DNA of 64,000 nucleotides from Hyparrhenia diplandra (Eukaryota; Streptophyta; Magnoliopsida; Poales; Poaceae). Positions 33,160 through 46,362 of the stretch are shown piece after piece. A model generated the notes under the pieces. It made no database searches. It was not told where the DNA came from and worked only from the letters and a program-made list of their open reading frames with translations. The translations under genes and the position numbers were made by a program. The DNA lies in assembly GCA_015847255.1 (NCBI GenBank), contig JADLZK010011223.1:1-64000 (forward strand). The letters run 5' to 3'. The stretch's first letter is position 1. Every line of letters starts with the position of its first letter.

Positions 33160-34891
33160 TGAGAGGTCCTAAATGGCTAGAGGGGGGAACGGGGGGGGGG
33201 TGAATAGCCTAATAAAATTTCTACAAAATCACTAGAGCAACTTGTTAGTAAATAACAAAGCGTGAATGTGTTTGCTCTAGCTCTACTTGTCGGCAAGCCT
33301 CCTATTGACAATTCTAGTTGCTATAATCTCTAATTCACACTCAAGGGCTATGTCTCTACTTTACCACTAGGTGAACAAGCTAATTACTCTAGCAACTAAG
33401 CAAGTCTACTCAAACTACATTAGCACACTATATATGAAAGTAATGCAAGAGTGTAGAGGTGATATACCACAATGTCGAGGCTAGTCAATTCAATCACCAA
33501 GGATGAAACAATGAGATAACCAAATTGAAGCCAGTCGCCAAGAGACAAGTGGAGACACGAGATTTAACCCGAAGTTCACTTGAGCACCCTCAAGCTAATC
33601 TCCGTTGTACCGACGTTCTCACGTGTGGGTCAAGGTGGAGCTCACTCCAAGCCAATTGCCTTTAGGCTTCTTGCACCCAATGCAAATGAGAGGTACCCAA
33701 GACACGAGCAATGAATTACTCACACTTTGTCTTTCCGACGAGGAGTGTATGATCCTCTCACAAATCACCGGAGGTGGCCAAGAACATTCACCTTCTCTTG
33801 CCAACGCCTCCACCAATCACCAAGCTGGCTAGGAGTGGTGCTCTTCAAGAGCAACAAGAAAACCACCGGCTCACAACGATCCCCAAGTGCCACTAGATGC
33901 AAAGATCAAAGCAAAGTGCACTTGAATCACCTCAACTCACAAGAATGATGCTCTCAAGCAAAGGGAGTGAGGAGGAGGATGTGTGCTCAGCTCTAGAGGT
34001 GTTAGGATTGATTCAAAATGACCAAGAGAGCTCCAAGAGCCGGCCAAAGGGGTATAAATACCCCCACCATGAAATGTGGCCGTTGGGGTGCAATCCACGC
34101 ACAAATCACCTGGCCGACGCGACCGGGTGAGTCCGGTCGGTGGGTCCGGTCACAACCGACAAAACCCCAATAGGACCGCTCGACCCGGGGCGAACGCGTC
34201 CGTCGTCAGCGTCCGTCGTGCTTCCGGTCACCACCGGATGCATCCGATCGGTCGCGTCACGGTCACCCGTCGACCACCGACCGAGAAAACATGCTTATCG
34301 GAATTCGACCGGGACCCGCACACCGGTGCGTCCGGTCGGTTCCTTCGCCTTCCGGCCGGTGAGTCCGGTCGCCATCCGAAAAGGCGAAAAACCGTCGTTT
34401 GTTGTCGTTCCTTCGCCTTTGCTCCAAACCAACTTCCGTCACTTGATATTTGTTGCCAACACGTCGAAGAACACCCGACACCATGTGTTAGCATTTTGAA
34501 AACATTTTCCATCAAGAACGGAGTTAGCTCTCTAGGTTAGAATGCATGCAAATGATTTTGAACCTAGAGGCACATGAGGACCGATATGTACGATAGTTTT
34601 CCCCTCTTTATAGTACGGCTTATCGATCCTATAATCACTCACACCCTCTATGGTGTCTTGAGTGTAAAATCAAAATGGCCCTATGATATACCTTTGCCTT
34701 GAGCCCATTTTGATCCTCGAAGCACGCCAAACCGCACACTTGATCATCAATTGGATCATCTCGACCCATCCATCATGACCACCATGCACCGTCCTTGGCT
34801 TGACCAATCTCCAACTAAAACAAACACTTAGCATAGAGAGATTTGTCCTAAGGATGTCACTAATTAGCCAAAACCAATCTAGAGATCTTCA
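33160..34891 (-). repeat. 3' LTR of copia-2
   Basis: On the plus strand it starts TGAGAGGTCCTAAATGGCTA and ends GAGATCTTCA. The adjoining AATCTTCCCCTTTTT is the purine tract of the minus strand. About 1.73 kb. Between 34105 and 34390 it repeats a GTCCGGTCGGT-like motif at least five times. A G10 run lies at 33192-33201. Confidence 0.75.
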
Positions 34892-35980
34892 ATCTTCCCC
34901 TTTTTGGTAATTGGTGACAACCCGCATAAAGATTTTATGATTAAGGGTTTTTGAACCTATCATGGTTGTCCAAGCATTTTGCTTACAATCATAGGATTGG
35001 ACAAACATAATAAGTTCGGTTTTGGTAGCATGAGCTCCCCCTACATGTATGCCTAGAGTTTGGTATAGGCTTTGCATACATGTATGAATATTGAAATTAG
35101 GGAGTGAGCCATGTTACCAAAATGATGCTTAAGGTGAAAGAATGGACCTTTGAAGCGTGATACCAATCGAGTTGCGCCTTTCTCACCATACAAGCATCAT
35201 GGATAACTAGATATTTCATCAAAAACTCAAGGTACCTCGTGAGATCATATTATAAGCATAGGTACTTGAATTTAGAGCGGAAATCAAAATATCTAGATAC
35301 CACCTAAGCATGCTAGTTGATCAATCATCAATCAAGTTACCACTAGCATACATCACACAAGCATGTATATATGGAATTTAAATACATGTGCAAGAGCAAG
35401 TCATATGTTAGTGCACAACCAAATGCAACAAATGGCTTATGAGCTTGCTCCCCCTACTTGTGTGCTTTCAAAAAAATTTGATCCCCTTCCAATCTTTATG
35501 CACTAATCTCTCCCCTTTGTCAACAATTGACATAAAAGGATTGATCGGGTTCTTTTGATCTTTGGAAAGATTAGTTTTCAAATTTGGTCAAATTTGGATA
35601 GCTTGCCATACATGTAATTCGGTTTGAACCAAAGACAAGCTTCTTCACACCTCAAAGGAGGGTTATCATGTCTATGTTGAACCACATATTTGACACTATA
35701 TCCAAATTCAACACTTGAGATTGCAAGCCCACAAGCATGTCATATGTCATCACTAGATCAATCAAGCATAAAGAGCAATAGTGATGGCATACATACATTG
35801 AAATTCATTGCTTTTCCATGAATGCAACCTAAAGGACAAGTTGTATGTCTAGATGATCTAGCAAGTCCTTAGATATTATGATGACATGTCAAACAATTTC
35901 ACCTTTGCTTTGGCTTTGGGTGGAGAGGCATGCCACATATGTGGGGTGCATTCAACTCATATTGGAGAAGTCAAGAATGT
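34892..35980 (-). other. 3' untranslated region of copia-2
   Basis: Lies between the end of pol and the LTR. AT-rich, frames of at most about 70 codons, no envelope-like domain seen. The end of RNase H (QLADIFTKPLDEKRF) is readable at about 36000-36050 in a frame different from the long pol frame. Confidence 0.6.
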
Positions 35981-38560
35981 TCAATTCATTTCTAAGCTTG
36001 CAAAATCTCTTCTCATCAAGTGGCTTGGTAAAGATATCGGCAAGTTGATCTTCGCACCAATAGGATGGATTGCAATATCTCCTTGTTGTTGATGCTCTCT
36101 AATGAAATGGTGCCTTATATCAATGTGCTTGGTTCTTGTATGTTGCACCGGATTTTGAGTCATCTTACAAGCACTCTCATTGTCACAATACAAGGGTACT
36201 TTGTTGAAGTCAAATCCATAATCCTTCAATGTGGACCTCATCCAAAGTAGTTGGCAACAACAACTCCCCCGCACTAACATATTCGCTTCGGCGGTAGAGA
36301 GTGTCACACTTGTTTGCTTCTTTGAGGACCATGACACAAGAGATCTTCCAAGGAATTGACATGTCCCACTAGTGCTTCTTCTATTGATCTTGCAACCACC
36401 ATAGTCGGAGTCAGAATATCCAACAAGCTCAAAGCTAGACCCCTTTGGATACCATAAGCCAACATCTTGTGTATGCTTCAAATACCTCAATATTCTCTTT
36501 GCGGCCTTGTAATGACTCTCTCTTGGTGAGGATTGAAATCTTGCACACAAGCATACACTAAACATGACATCCGGTCTTGATGCGGTCACATAGAGTAAGC
36601 TTCCAATCAATGACCGAAATAGCTTTTGATCAACCATGTTGCCTTTGAGATCTTGATCCAAGGTGCCACTTGTACCCATTGGTGTGGTAATGCCCTTTGC
36701 ATCTTGCATGTCAAACTTCTTGATCATGTCTCTTATGTATTTGCCTTGGCTAATGAATGTACCATTCTTGAGTTGCTTGATTTGAAGTCCAAGGAAATAG
36801 GTGAGCTCTCCAAGCATAGACATTTCAAATTCTTTGGCCATCATTTTAGCAAACTCTTCACAATATGCTTGATTTGTTGACCCAAACATGATATCATCCA
36901 CATATATTTGCAAGATGAACAAATCCTTGCCAATCTTCTTGGTGAAGAGAGTAGTGTCGGCCTTTCCCATCTTGAAGCCTTTCTTGAGTAAGAAGTCTCT
37001 CAACCTCTCATACCATGCTCTAGGTGCTTGCTTCAAACCATACAAAGCCTTCTTCAACTTGTATACATGATTAGGCTTGTGATAATCTTCAAAACCCGGA
37101 GGTTGCTCAACATATACAAGCTCATTGATGAAGCCATTGAGAAATGCACTCTTCACATCCATTTGGTATAGCTTGATGTCATGGGCACATGTATAGGCTA
37201 ATAGAATTCTAATTGCCTCTAATCTTGCCACCGGAGCATATGTTTCACCAAAGTCAAGACCCTCAACTTGAGTGTAGCCTTGTGCAACTAGTCTTGCTTT
37301 GTTCCTAACCACAATGCCATCTTGATCTTGCTTATTCTTGAACACCCACTTGGTTCCAATGATATTATAGTTGGTTGGTCTTTCCACCAACTCCCATACT
37401 TCATTTCTTTCAAAGTTATTTAGCTCCTCTTGCATTGCCAATACCCATTCTTCATCTTTCATGGCATCATCAATCTTCTCCGGCTCTTCTTGTGACACAA
37501 ATGCAAAGTGCTCACAAAATGCCGCAAGTCTTCCTCTTGTTTGTACTCCACTTGCAATGTCACCAACAATTTGATCAATTGGGTGATCTCTAGCAACACT
37601 TGTATTTTGGAGTATTGGTAGTTGATTGCTTGAACTTGGTTGATCACTTGATGTGCCTTGCACTTGAGAAGATGTACTAGCTTGTTGATCTTGCACTTGA
37701 GAACCATTAGCTTGACCCATTGGAGATGAGAGCACTTGATCTTTGTCATCATCAACATCTATCACTTGAGTTGGCTTGATGTGGCCAATGTCCATGTTCT
37801 TCATTGCATCTACCAATTGAGTTCCACCAACATCATTGTGATTTTCTTCTTCATCTTGAGACCCATTGGTTTCATCAAACTCAACATCATGTACTTCTTC
37901 AAGTTGACCACTAGTCTATTCCACACTCTATATGCTTTGCTTGTTGTGGAATAACCAAGCAAGAAACCCTCATCACATTTCTTGTCAAACTTGTCCAATC
38001 TAGTGCCTTTCTTCAATATGTAGCATTTGCAACCAAAGACTCTAAAGTAAGTAATGCTTGGCTTTCTTCCATTCAAGAGCTCATAGGGTGTCATGCCCAT
38101 CATTGGATGATAATACAATCGGTTGATGTAGTAGCATGCGGTGTTGATTGCTTCGGCCTAAAATGATTGACTCACATCATATTCACTAAGCATTGACCTT
38201 GCCATATCCATGAGAGTCCTATTTTTCCTCTCAACTAGGCCATTAGATTGTGGTGTGTAGGTAGGTGAGAATTCATGCTTAATGCCATAGTCATTGCATA
38301 GCTCTTCAATTCTTGTATTCTTGAATTCACTACCATTGTCACTTCTCACTTTCTTGATGGTAACATCATATTCATTGCACACTTGCTTGAGAAATGTCTT
38401 GAAGATGGAATATGTGTCACTCTTGTCATTGAGAAAGAATACCCATGTATATCTAGTGAAGTCATCCACAATCACAAATCCATACTTATTGCCTCCAATG
38501 CTAGTATATGTGGTTGGACCAAATAAATCCATGTGCATCAACTCAAATGGCTTGCAAGTG
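35981..38560 (-). pseudogene. copia-2 integrase (part), reverse transcriptase and RNase H
   Basis: The minus frame 38541-38158 holds the integrase core (MHMDLFGPT, DDFTRYTWVFF, SDNGSEF, YTPQSNGLVERKNRTL), 38118-37810 the integrase tail (FGCKCYIL, GYSTTSKAYRV), and 37816-35981 a 611-codon frame with RVT_2 (WVFKNKQDQDG, KARLVAQGYTQ, the catalytic YVDDIMFGS) and RNase H (SDSDYGGCK, STSGTCQFLG, DNESACKM, HIDIRHHFIREH). A stop and frame changes near 38150 and 37815, and one near the C-terminus, break it. The integrase is cut at 38560 by the nested element. Confidence 0.9.
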
Positions 38561-40290
38561 TGTTGACGTTTCTTAACGTATGCAGAAGAATCCGCAATCG
38601 CACGGAATTGTCGTTATAGCATTTCACCGGAAGTATTGAGGGTATCGTATTTCCACGAGGAACGGTTGTGTGATTACTCTCGAACAGAGTTACCCTAGGA
38701 TAACTATGGGTGGTGAGGTATCTTTATGGGCTCAAACTCTCTAAGAGGGGATCACTTGGTCGTTATGTCCTCACCGGGGCACCGCCCACGCCCAAAGGAT
38801 AGTGTCCGGCAATTGCACCGCGCCACACCCGAACGTGGGGGATTACAAGGGACGGACAAGGCTGTCACAACCCAGCCGCCTACCCCCTCAACCGTGGGAT
38901 ACGCCACAAAAGATAGAAAACCCTTAGTCTAGACACCACGTCTACACTAGTGATTATTACTCCGGCGTGTTAACAAGGCTTACCCGTCCCCAGGGGTCCT
39001 TCTACGCAGCACCGCCCGAAGGAACGACTATCAATCCCGCAATTCTATAACAGACTAGATAATATGCTTAAGAGTAATAAACCGAAGAGGGACACAACCA
39101 TTCTTACCCAAATGATTAGAAGGTTGTAGAGGTACAAAGCGCATGGTGCCGACAAGTCCGGCACTCAGGCCACCTAAGATCCGCAATGCACAGGGGGTAC
39201 ACACTTTGGGACTCCATGGAGAAGAGGCCAAGCCCTCTTCTAGCCTTCCCTCTCTCACTCTCCATTAGAACTAAGAGGAAGAAGAATAAGAATAGGAGTG
39301 GGACTTCTTCCTCTCTTCTACATTGTGGCTCCTCCTTGTGTTGTGTGGAATTGGTGTGTCTTGAGGAAGAGGGAGAGGGCCTCCTTTTTATAGGTAGAGG
39401 AGAGGAGGCTTGTTGGAAAATGTCCCTCCCCATATGGAAGGAGCCAAACCAACCTTGGTACACCCGCCTAATCAGACTAAACCGACCAACCAACGTCGGC
39501 AACACACTTTTGGAAGGTAATGCACCGCTCGAGAAAATTTGGGCCCGAATCAGCCTCCATATGGGTGCGCTTGGCACCCCAAGGTGCGGGCGCACCATGA
39601 TCAGGCCCATTTTGGCTGAAACTTTGCAGTAGTCGTGGGCCTCGGAGTAAGCTTCGTTTTGATTTGGTGGATCAACGAAATCCGATTTTAGTATGAGAAA
39701 GTTATGCCCAAAACATTGAACCCATGTCCTGCGACTGGTATGATTTCATGTTGGATTTGGGCCTCGACTTCTTGGGCTTGTTTTATGGATTTCACCTCCG
39801 GCCACACATTGGACTGTACTCCTATGCACTTAATGTACCACCTAGCCAAGGTTGGGCGGTTCGGCACAAAGTGGGTCTTGGCGCACCTTAGGTCTTGTGT
39901 GGTCTGGGCTCGGTGAGCTCGGGCTTTGGCGGGTGGGCTGTGTTGAGTCTCAAAAGTCGCGTGCCACGCCATTTGCTTTCGGTTTGGTTTGCATCGTGTT
40001 GGGCTCATTTCCATTGGGGTGAAGGATGTTACGAAGTACGCTTTCCTAGAAGGCGCATTTTGATGCCTTTTCTCCTTGTTTATCCTTGCTTCGCATTGGG
40101 CTATTTTTATCTTGTATATTTTCCTTTGCTTTTGGCCCAATATATATATGCTTTCAACATTGCCCCCGCAAAACAAGTCAAGTACCAAAACTTGTGGAAA
40201 AGGTTAGCTCGAAGTCCTATTGCTATTGTGTTTTGGTAGTTTTATACTAATGTTGACGGTATAAAATATGTAGTTAACGATAAGTCAACA
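38561..40290 (-). repeat. 3' LTR of the LARD-like element (1.73 kb)
   Basis: Starts TGTTGACGTTTCTTAACG and ends GATAAGTCAACA. Aligns with 46363-47076 at both ends, but about 1 kb of its middle (about 38920-39955) has no counterpart in the other LTR. Confidence 0.88.
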
Positions 40291-43200
40291 AACTCCCCCA
40301 CACTTAGTCCTTTGCTCCTCCTCGAGTGAAGGCTTAGGGACTAAAGTGGTTCAATCTCCAAGATGTAGACCTCCATACAAGTTATTCCAGGCTTCACTGC
40401 TTTGTGAGCATTCAAAAGTGGCTACCAAGTTATCTTGAGCGATTGAGCAATGGAACGACATGAATTCCTATCTCCTTGCTACTACTCATGTGCAAAGACT
40501 TGGTTGATTTTTTTTTTTTTTTTTTGAAGACAAAATAGCAATGCTCCATGGTTGATTCTCACATGGTCACTCATTTTGTGTCTTCTTACCAAAGCACTCT
40601 CGCTCTCACTCATCCTATCTTTTTTTTGGGTTTTGTGGATCTTTGGGTGGAGTGTTGCATACGCATTACCTCTGTATGTTTGTCGGGTCAAGCTCTGGAT
40701 CGTTGGAAAGAGGTGCCATACTCCTAGATCGAAAATGTGCAAAAGTGTGTGGAAAATATTTGCGGTATTTTTTTTTTTTTTTGTGGTTACTCCTTGACCC
40801 ATGATCTCTCTTTTTTTTCTTTTTGTATGCTTTTGGAGAGATATATGCTACTTTTTCTTCTATCTCTTTTTTTTTGGAGATGTGGGCTCTACTCGCCCTC
40901 GGACACGTGTCCATTTTTCATCTCTTTTTCTCTCTTTTTTTTTCTTGTAGCCCGTATCTTCTTTCTGCATGATACTTTTCTGATAGGGGAGATGATCATG
41001 GTGTAACTTGGATGGAGTATTTATTTTGTGGATGGTAGGGGTGCATGTTGTGCGCAATTCTCATTGTGAGAATCGGCGTGTATATGTGGGTGTATGCGTG
41101 TTTTTCGATCTTGGGAGTATGAGCCTCTCTCAACGCAGATCACGGAGCTTGACAAAACTCAATACAACAGAAGTAGCTATAGTGGATATTCATGTCATTA
41201 TTCAGGGCTTTGGTAGGATTTGTCTAAGTCGGACTGGGAGCATGCTTTATTTGAATTTTTGAAAAAAACCAAGTCTCATTGCATAAGAGAGCAAGCATCA
41301 AGTCATTCTACCATATCTCAAAGCTCAATTGTTTAGATGAACATGGGGTCCCTAACAGGTAGTTGCTCATCAAAGTATGGTTTTTTGGCGAGGAATAAAG
41401 TGTATGCATGCCATGAATCAATTGGTAGACCGGAGATGGAGTTTTTTTTTTCAAGAAGTTTTGTCTTTTTTGATTTGTTCAATTTTAAACCTCAAAACTT
41501 ATGGAGGATGGTGAGAGAGGGAGTTGCACAAACCCATTAGTTTGGAGAGGAAGGATTTAATGGTAGTTGTTCGTCTCGTCCTTCTCCATCGTGAATTGCT
41601 CGGGCGCTCGTGCATTTGTCTTTGGGGAGATCTCGAATGGGTGTAAGCGAGTGCTTGAGAGGTCTCCCCACACTTATTCTTGTAGTCGTTTTTATTCAAA
41701 CAAAACAAAACAAAAGAAAACACAAACATGGCTCTACGGGCAAGAATGCCGTGGAGCCTTTATTATGATTATTATTTATTTATTATTATATATATCTTTT
41801 TTTTTTCGTTCACCTTAGCATCACTTTCGGACAAGGCTTAAAAATAAAAAACGAGTGTAAGCAAAGCCTTGATTCATCTCCGGCATAAGATACTCCCAAG
41901 GATTATGACAACAGAGCTCTAAGTTCATTAACCAAAATCTAACACCATGTCGAATTTTGATTAAAGGAGATCTTTTTAACCTAAGCACCATGCTCAATTC
42001 AAAAAGATCTATGGATGCAACTCATGTGATCACATGTGAATACACCCAAACTTCAAGCATATGACATAACAAAGGAAGCATGAATTTGTATAACCTTGGA
42101 GAGAAAAAATGAGTGAAGAGGTGGTGAACGTTACCTTTGCATATCTTGTTGGTATTTCTAACGTCACTAACTAGTAATGGCGTTTTAGAAAGAATATCGA
42201 TGTTGCTTGAGATAAAACTAAAAGAAATATTCATTGCGGAGTTCATAGCATATCGAAAAAGGTTGTCATCCCTATAGTTAAACTACTAATATGCAAGGAA
42301 TAAAATATTCGTACTATGCCTTGATAACTTCTTAATAAGTAAATAAACAATTATAACTGGGTATCAGAAGCCATGAGATATGAATATACCATTGTGGCAT
42401 TTTAACTTAGGGAGTAAGAACGGGTGTTGAATTTATATTCTACCACGAGGGAAAGAAGTCTTCTATCATGAATTAACTATGCATAGGTGCTAAACATCTT
42501 AATCATCTCTCGTGTGCAAAGCTTAAGTGTTAAACTTATCAATTAATTAAACAAGGATCAAAGTTCACAATAAAGATAATGATAAAGTTCGATAAATAGA
42601 TTCAACCAAAGTCATATCTAAGTGGGCGAAAATAGAAAGTGTCAAGCAAGTGGACGATAGCAATTCATAGGCTAGCTAGCATTAGAAACTCCAATATGTA
42701 ACTCTAAACTATAAGTTAGGATCTACTCAATTAGTGCAATACATCTAACAATCATTGAAGAAAGACTAATTAAATCCTTACATGAGGGACGAGAATCCGC
42801 GTGAAGACTAAGGCGAAACTTAGAACAACCCCGAATAATATCATCCGCTAGGCCTACATACGGGGGATGGATTGCAAAGGACTCAATGGTCTTTGTCACC
42901 ACCACGATCTACCACACGACCCGGCACATAGGGTGCAACGCAGTAAATAAGATCTAATCACCACGATTACATCATCTCTACCACTCACCCATGATATCAA
43001 TAGATGAGCGCTATACGAATCCATGTATGAACATAACTTGATAATTCAACTATGCTAAACGTGTAATCAAAGTAAATACTAGAACAAATAATCTCGAATA
43101 TAAACATGATCAAGATATTCATATTAAGAATGTGTGCGGAACTTGAAGACTACTTACAATGAAGAACTTACAAGAACGAGGCCTCGATCTTGAGCCGGCC

Positions 43201-44296
43201 TCAGACGATCGGAGCGGATTTCTCCCTTCCTACTAGTTCTAGTCTTGATTGCTACTCTTCCCTAAAGCGATGTTTCTACAGGCGTGGGATATGACTTGGA
43301 TCTTGAAGCGTTGTTGCTGAATTGAGAACTTGATGATCTAAAAAGGGGGTCTAGGGGTCTATATATATGGGTCTTCTTATGTCCCTTAAGCCCGCAGGCG
43401 ATGTGGTACTAATCTTTGATTCATCTCGTGCTTCTACCGACGCCCTCGGATCAAACCGACGTTAAACAACGGTTTAGATTGCGTCTTAGAGGCGGTGGAG
43501 GAAGGTTCAGGAGACGGGGCTTGCTTGGCGGCCAAGTAGGGCCGATCGGCCCCATTATTGGGCCGATCGGCCCGGGGAGTCCCCCCGGGTCCCGTCGTGC
43601 GTCGTGGCTTCTAAGGTCTTCTAGATGATGTTTTCTTCGGTGTCAAGTTTGGTCCACGTCGAGATTAATCAGGAGCCTTCTAGAGTCTTTCTCGGAGTTG
43701 GATTGCGTTGCGTCATGTAGTCGTATGGCTCGCGAACTCTCTTTGTTTTTTCTGTTTTAGTCCCCGCAATTCACAACATTACCAAAACTGATGGAAATAT
43801 GTTAGTGACCCCCTATTCTAGGTTGTTTTTATTATTTATACCCCTTTCTCATGTTTAATTGATTAATAATTTTATATGATAACAAGTGTCAACACATAGG
43901 AGTATAAATACAGACAGCTTTTATGGATGGAGTATCGAAGTTGTTGCTGCGGTTTGCTTGATAGCTCAGCCCAGGTGCATCTCGGGGATAGGCCATACAC
44001 ACACACGACATGTGTGCGGACCATGGGCCTTGATGGCAGCGACAAAGGATTTAGAGACAAGCCCTTCTTGCTTGTGAAAGCAATGAAGGGTGGAGTCGGC
44101 GGCACATTATCTTGACCGTGTGAGGCCGACTGCTCTCCTCTCTATTTTTTAGTCTATAATTATTTTTTAACAACATTTTTTTTAACATCATTTTTTTTCG
44201 TTTTCTCTCTCACTTTTTTTTTTTTTCTTTTTTTCACTTTCTCTCTTCTTCTCCCTCTTTTTTTTTATCTCTTTCTCTCTTTTTTTCTCCATCTCT

Positions 44297-44327
<31 letters not shown>

Positions 44328-46362
44328 AGCAAGGCCGGGCTGACATCATCTTTTATTCACTCATCATTTTTTTTACATGATCCCTTGGTGGATGGAACTT
44401 GGGATTGTCACCATCTTCCCCACACTTAGACTATTGTGTAAAAAGTCAAGTGTGCAAGGTCCGGTCTCCTCTTGAGCATGTTCCATCACCCATGAACATC
44501 ATAACTTTTTTTTTTTGGTGATGTAGCCCTCATGTTCTCGGCGTCGCATGCCTCTTTGTTCTTCTTAATCGATCTCCACCTGAAATGGTTAGCGACAAGA
44601 ATACCCGGAAGGTGCATACTAACTTGATAACATGTTCTTGCTTTTATTAATAAGAAGAGAGAGAAAGACTATTTGTGTTTTTTTTTTATGATAGTCCGTG
44701 GTATCTCCCGGCAAGTGCTTTTTTATGGTCGTAAGCTTGACCAGGTGGGAAAACATCCTATAGGTGATGGTGGTGAAGTTCCCGGTTTCACCACTAAGAA
44801 TTTAGCATTACGCCAAGCTGTAAGGTTAAGCGTCATCATGCTACTACGAGGCTTGCAACCATTCTTAAAAAGGTTTACAATGCGAACCAAGAGATGGTTG
44901 TAATTTTTGTGGAAGCACTCGGCTAGAAGCAAAACTAACTCAAGAAGACCCAAAGGTGAGCATGTAAGAAGTCTCAAGTGACAACTTGTTATGCTCAAAA
45001 CAGATTTCCACTTGGTCTCAAGAGTTGTCACTTCGTGCATGTCCATGGCACATGAGGGTTTATCCTCAAAAGATGTGACATGAAGGACGAACATTGAATC
45101 TTGACCATTGTCAAGAACAATGTTTTATCGGCCGAAGGGACATGACTTTTGTTCGAGTGAGAGCGACACGGGTGTTTCGCGTTTCACTAAGATGCGAAAA
45201 ACTTGGGTGAAGCAAATAGAGTTATGAATTTGCCTCCTCGAGCGGGTTTTGGTTGGGAAGATGCTTAGGCTTTTTGGGACATCTAGGTGAGAGCGGAAGC
45301 AATCTTTCCCGACTTCTCATCACGGCTCCCCTTTATTTTTTTTTTTTATGAATTTTTTTTTTTCGAGAGGGTAGCCTATGAGAAGATTGAAATCAAGGAT
45401 GAGATAGATATGGAAGTCTAAGCGCACCTCGGTTTACAAGGTTCCGTCATCATCCTTGAATTCAATCGCGAACTCAGGGCGAAGCATTCCTTCCTTCGGC
45501 GTTCGTGTGGTTCGGAGAGGGCTCAACGGTCGGTTCCAATGGAGGTAGGGGGAATGGCTCGACCGATGAGGGGCTCCTCAACGCTTGACATGCCCTTAAT
45601 GTGGAGGGGAATAGGTTCTACAACGGGAGAAGCAAGCTTCTCTAGGATGTGTTTAAGGGTTTTCCTAAGTTCCGTTGTAGGTTTACGTGCAAGCGACCCT
45701 CCAACGGTCATGTCAAGGCATAGGGGCAAACATCTATGTCAAGACCGAACAAAAGATATGCAAAAGCACACTATCGGGTAATGACAAGTCTAGGCCAACA
45801 TGTATAAACATTGTAAACCTGGCCTAGGCTGCACCTATGGACTCCTTCTTATCCTACTTGAGATCGAGAGTTGTCCTTGGTAGGCTTTGATGGGGAAGAA
45901 TGCTAGACAAAAATTGTCTTTGAGTTCTTCTCGGTCCCCATTCAAACTTCCTACGACAATAGTGTACTATTGTTTTGCTTTCCCTATGAGGGGAGAGCGT
46001 AAACAAATTCCACATGAGAATTTGAATCATGCCGGGAATCTTTGAGGCAAGATTATAATTTCTCGAAATCTCGTAGGTGGCAACATAGATTTTCAAAATG
46101 GTCACGAGAGATGGGTGTACCAGAACCAAAGGTTTTTTAAAAAAAAATTTAGGGTGGAGTTCATGGCACGGTTGAAAATTTTGATTTTGAAAAGGATTTT
46201 GGCCCCGTGAACTCCCCTTTGGAGAAGGCGATAGATTTTGAATTTGGTGAAGGCTTCATTTTGGATAAAAGAAAATAAATAACTATTTTTTGGATACAAC
46301 ACACGGGTGCTCTAGGCTCGAGAGAATTATGACTACCGTCCCGGCAACGGCGCCGAAATGCT
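40291..46362 (-). other. Non-coding interior of the LARD-like element
   Basis: Six kilobases with only short frames. Contains long pyrimidine/T-rich tracts (about 40505-40525, 40765-40945, 44150-44330), a doubled 14-bp palindrome GGGCCGATCGGCCC at 43539-43552 and 43560-43573, and alternating intron-like AT-rich DNA. No tRNA or gene seen. Confidence 0.75.
46341..46354 (-). other. Primer-binding site of the LARD-like element
   Basis: Reverse complement reads GGCGCCGTTGCCGG, eight bases inside the 5' LTR edge. Its position fixes the element's orientation as minus. Confidence 0.75.

Noticed and set aside
39116..39632. Overlapping frames of 148 and 164 codons in the LARD-like LTR
   Set aside because: They overlap on opposite strands in an LTR, and the matching part is deleted from the other LTR; not conserved coding sequence.
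40505..40527. Long T and CT tracts in 40500-44330 as a regulatory signal
   Set aside because: They are low-complexity parts of a non-coding retrotransposon interior with no conserved arrangement visible.
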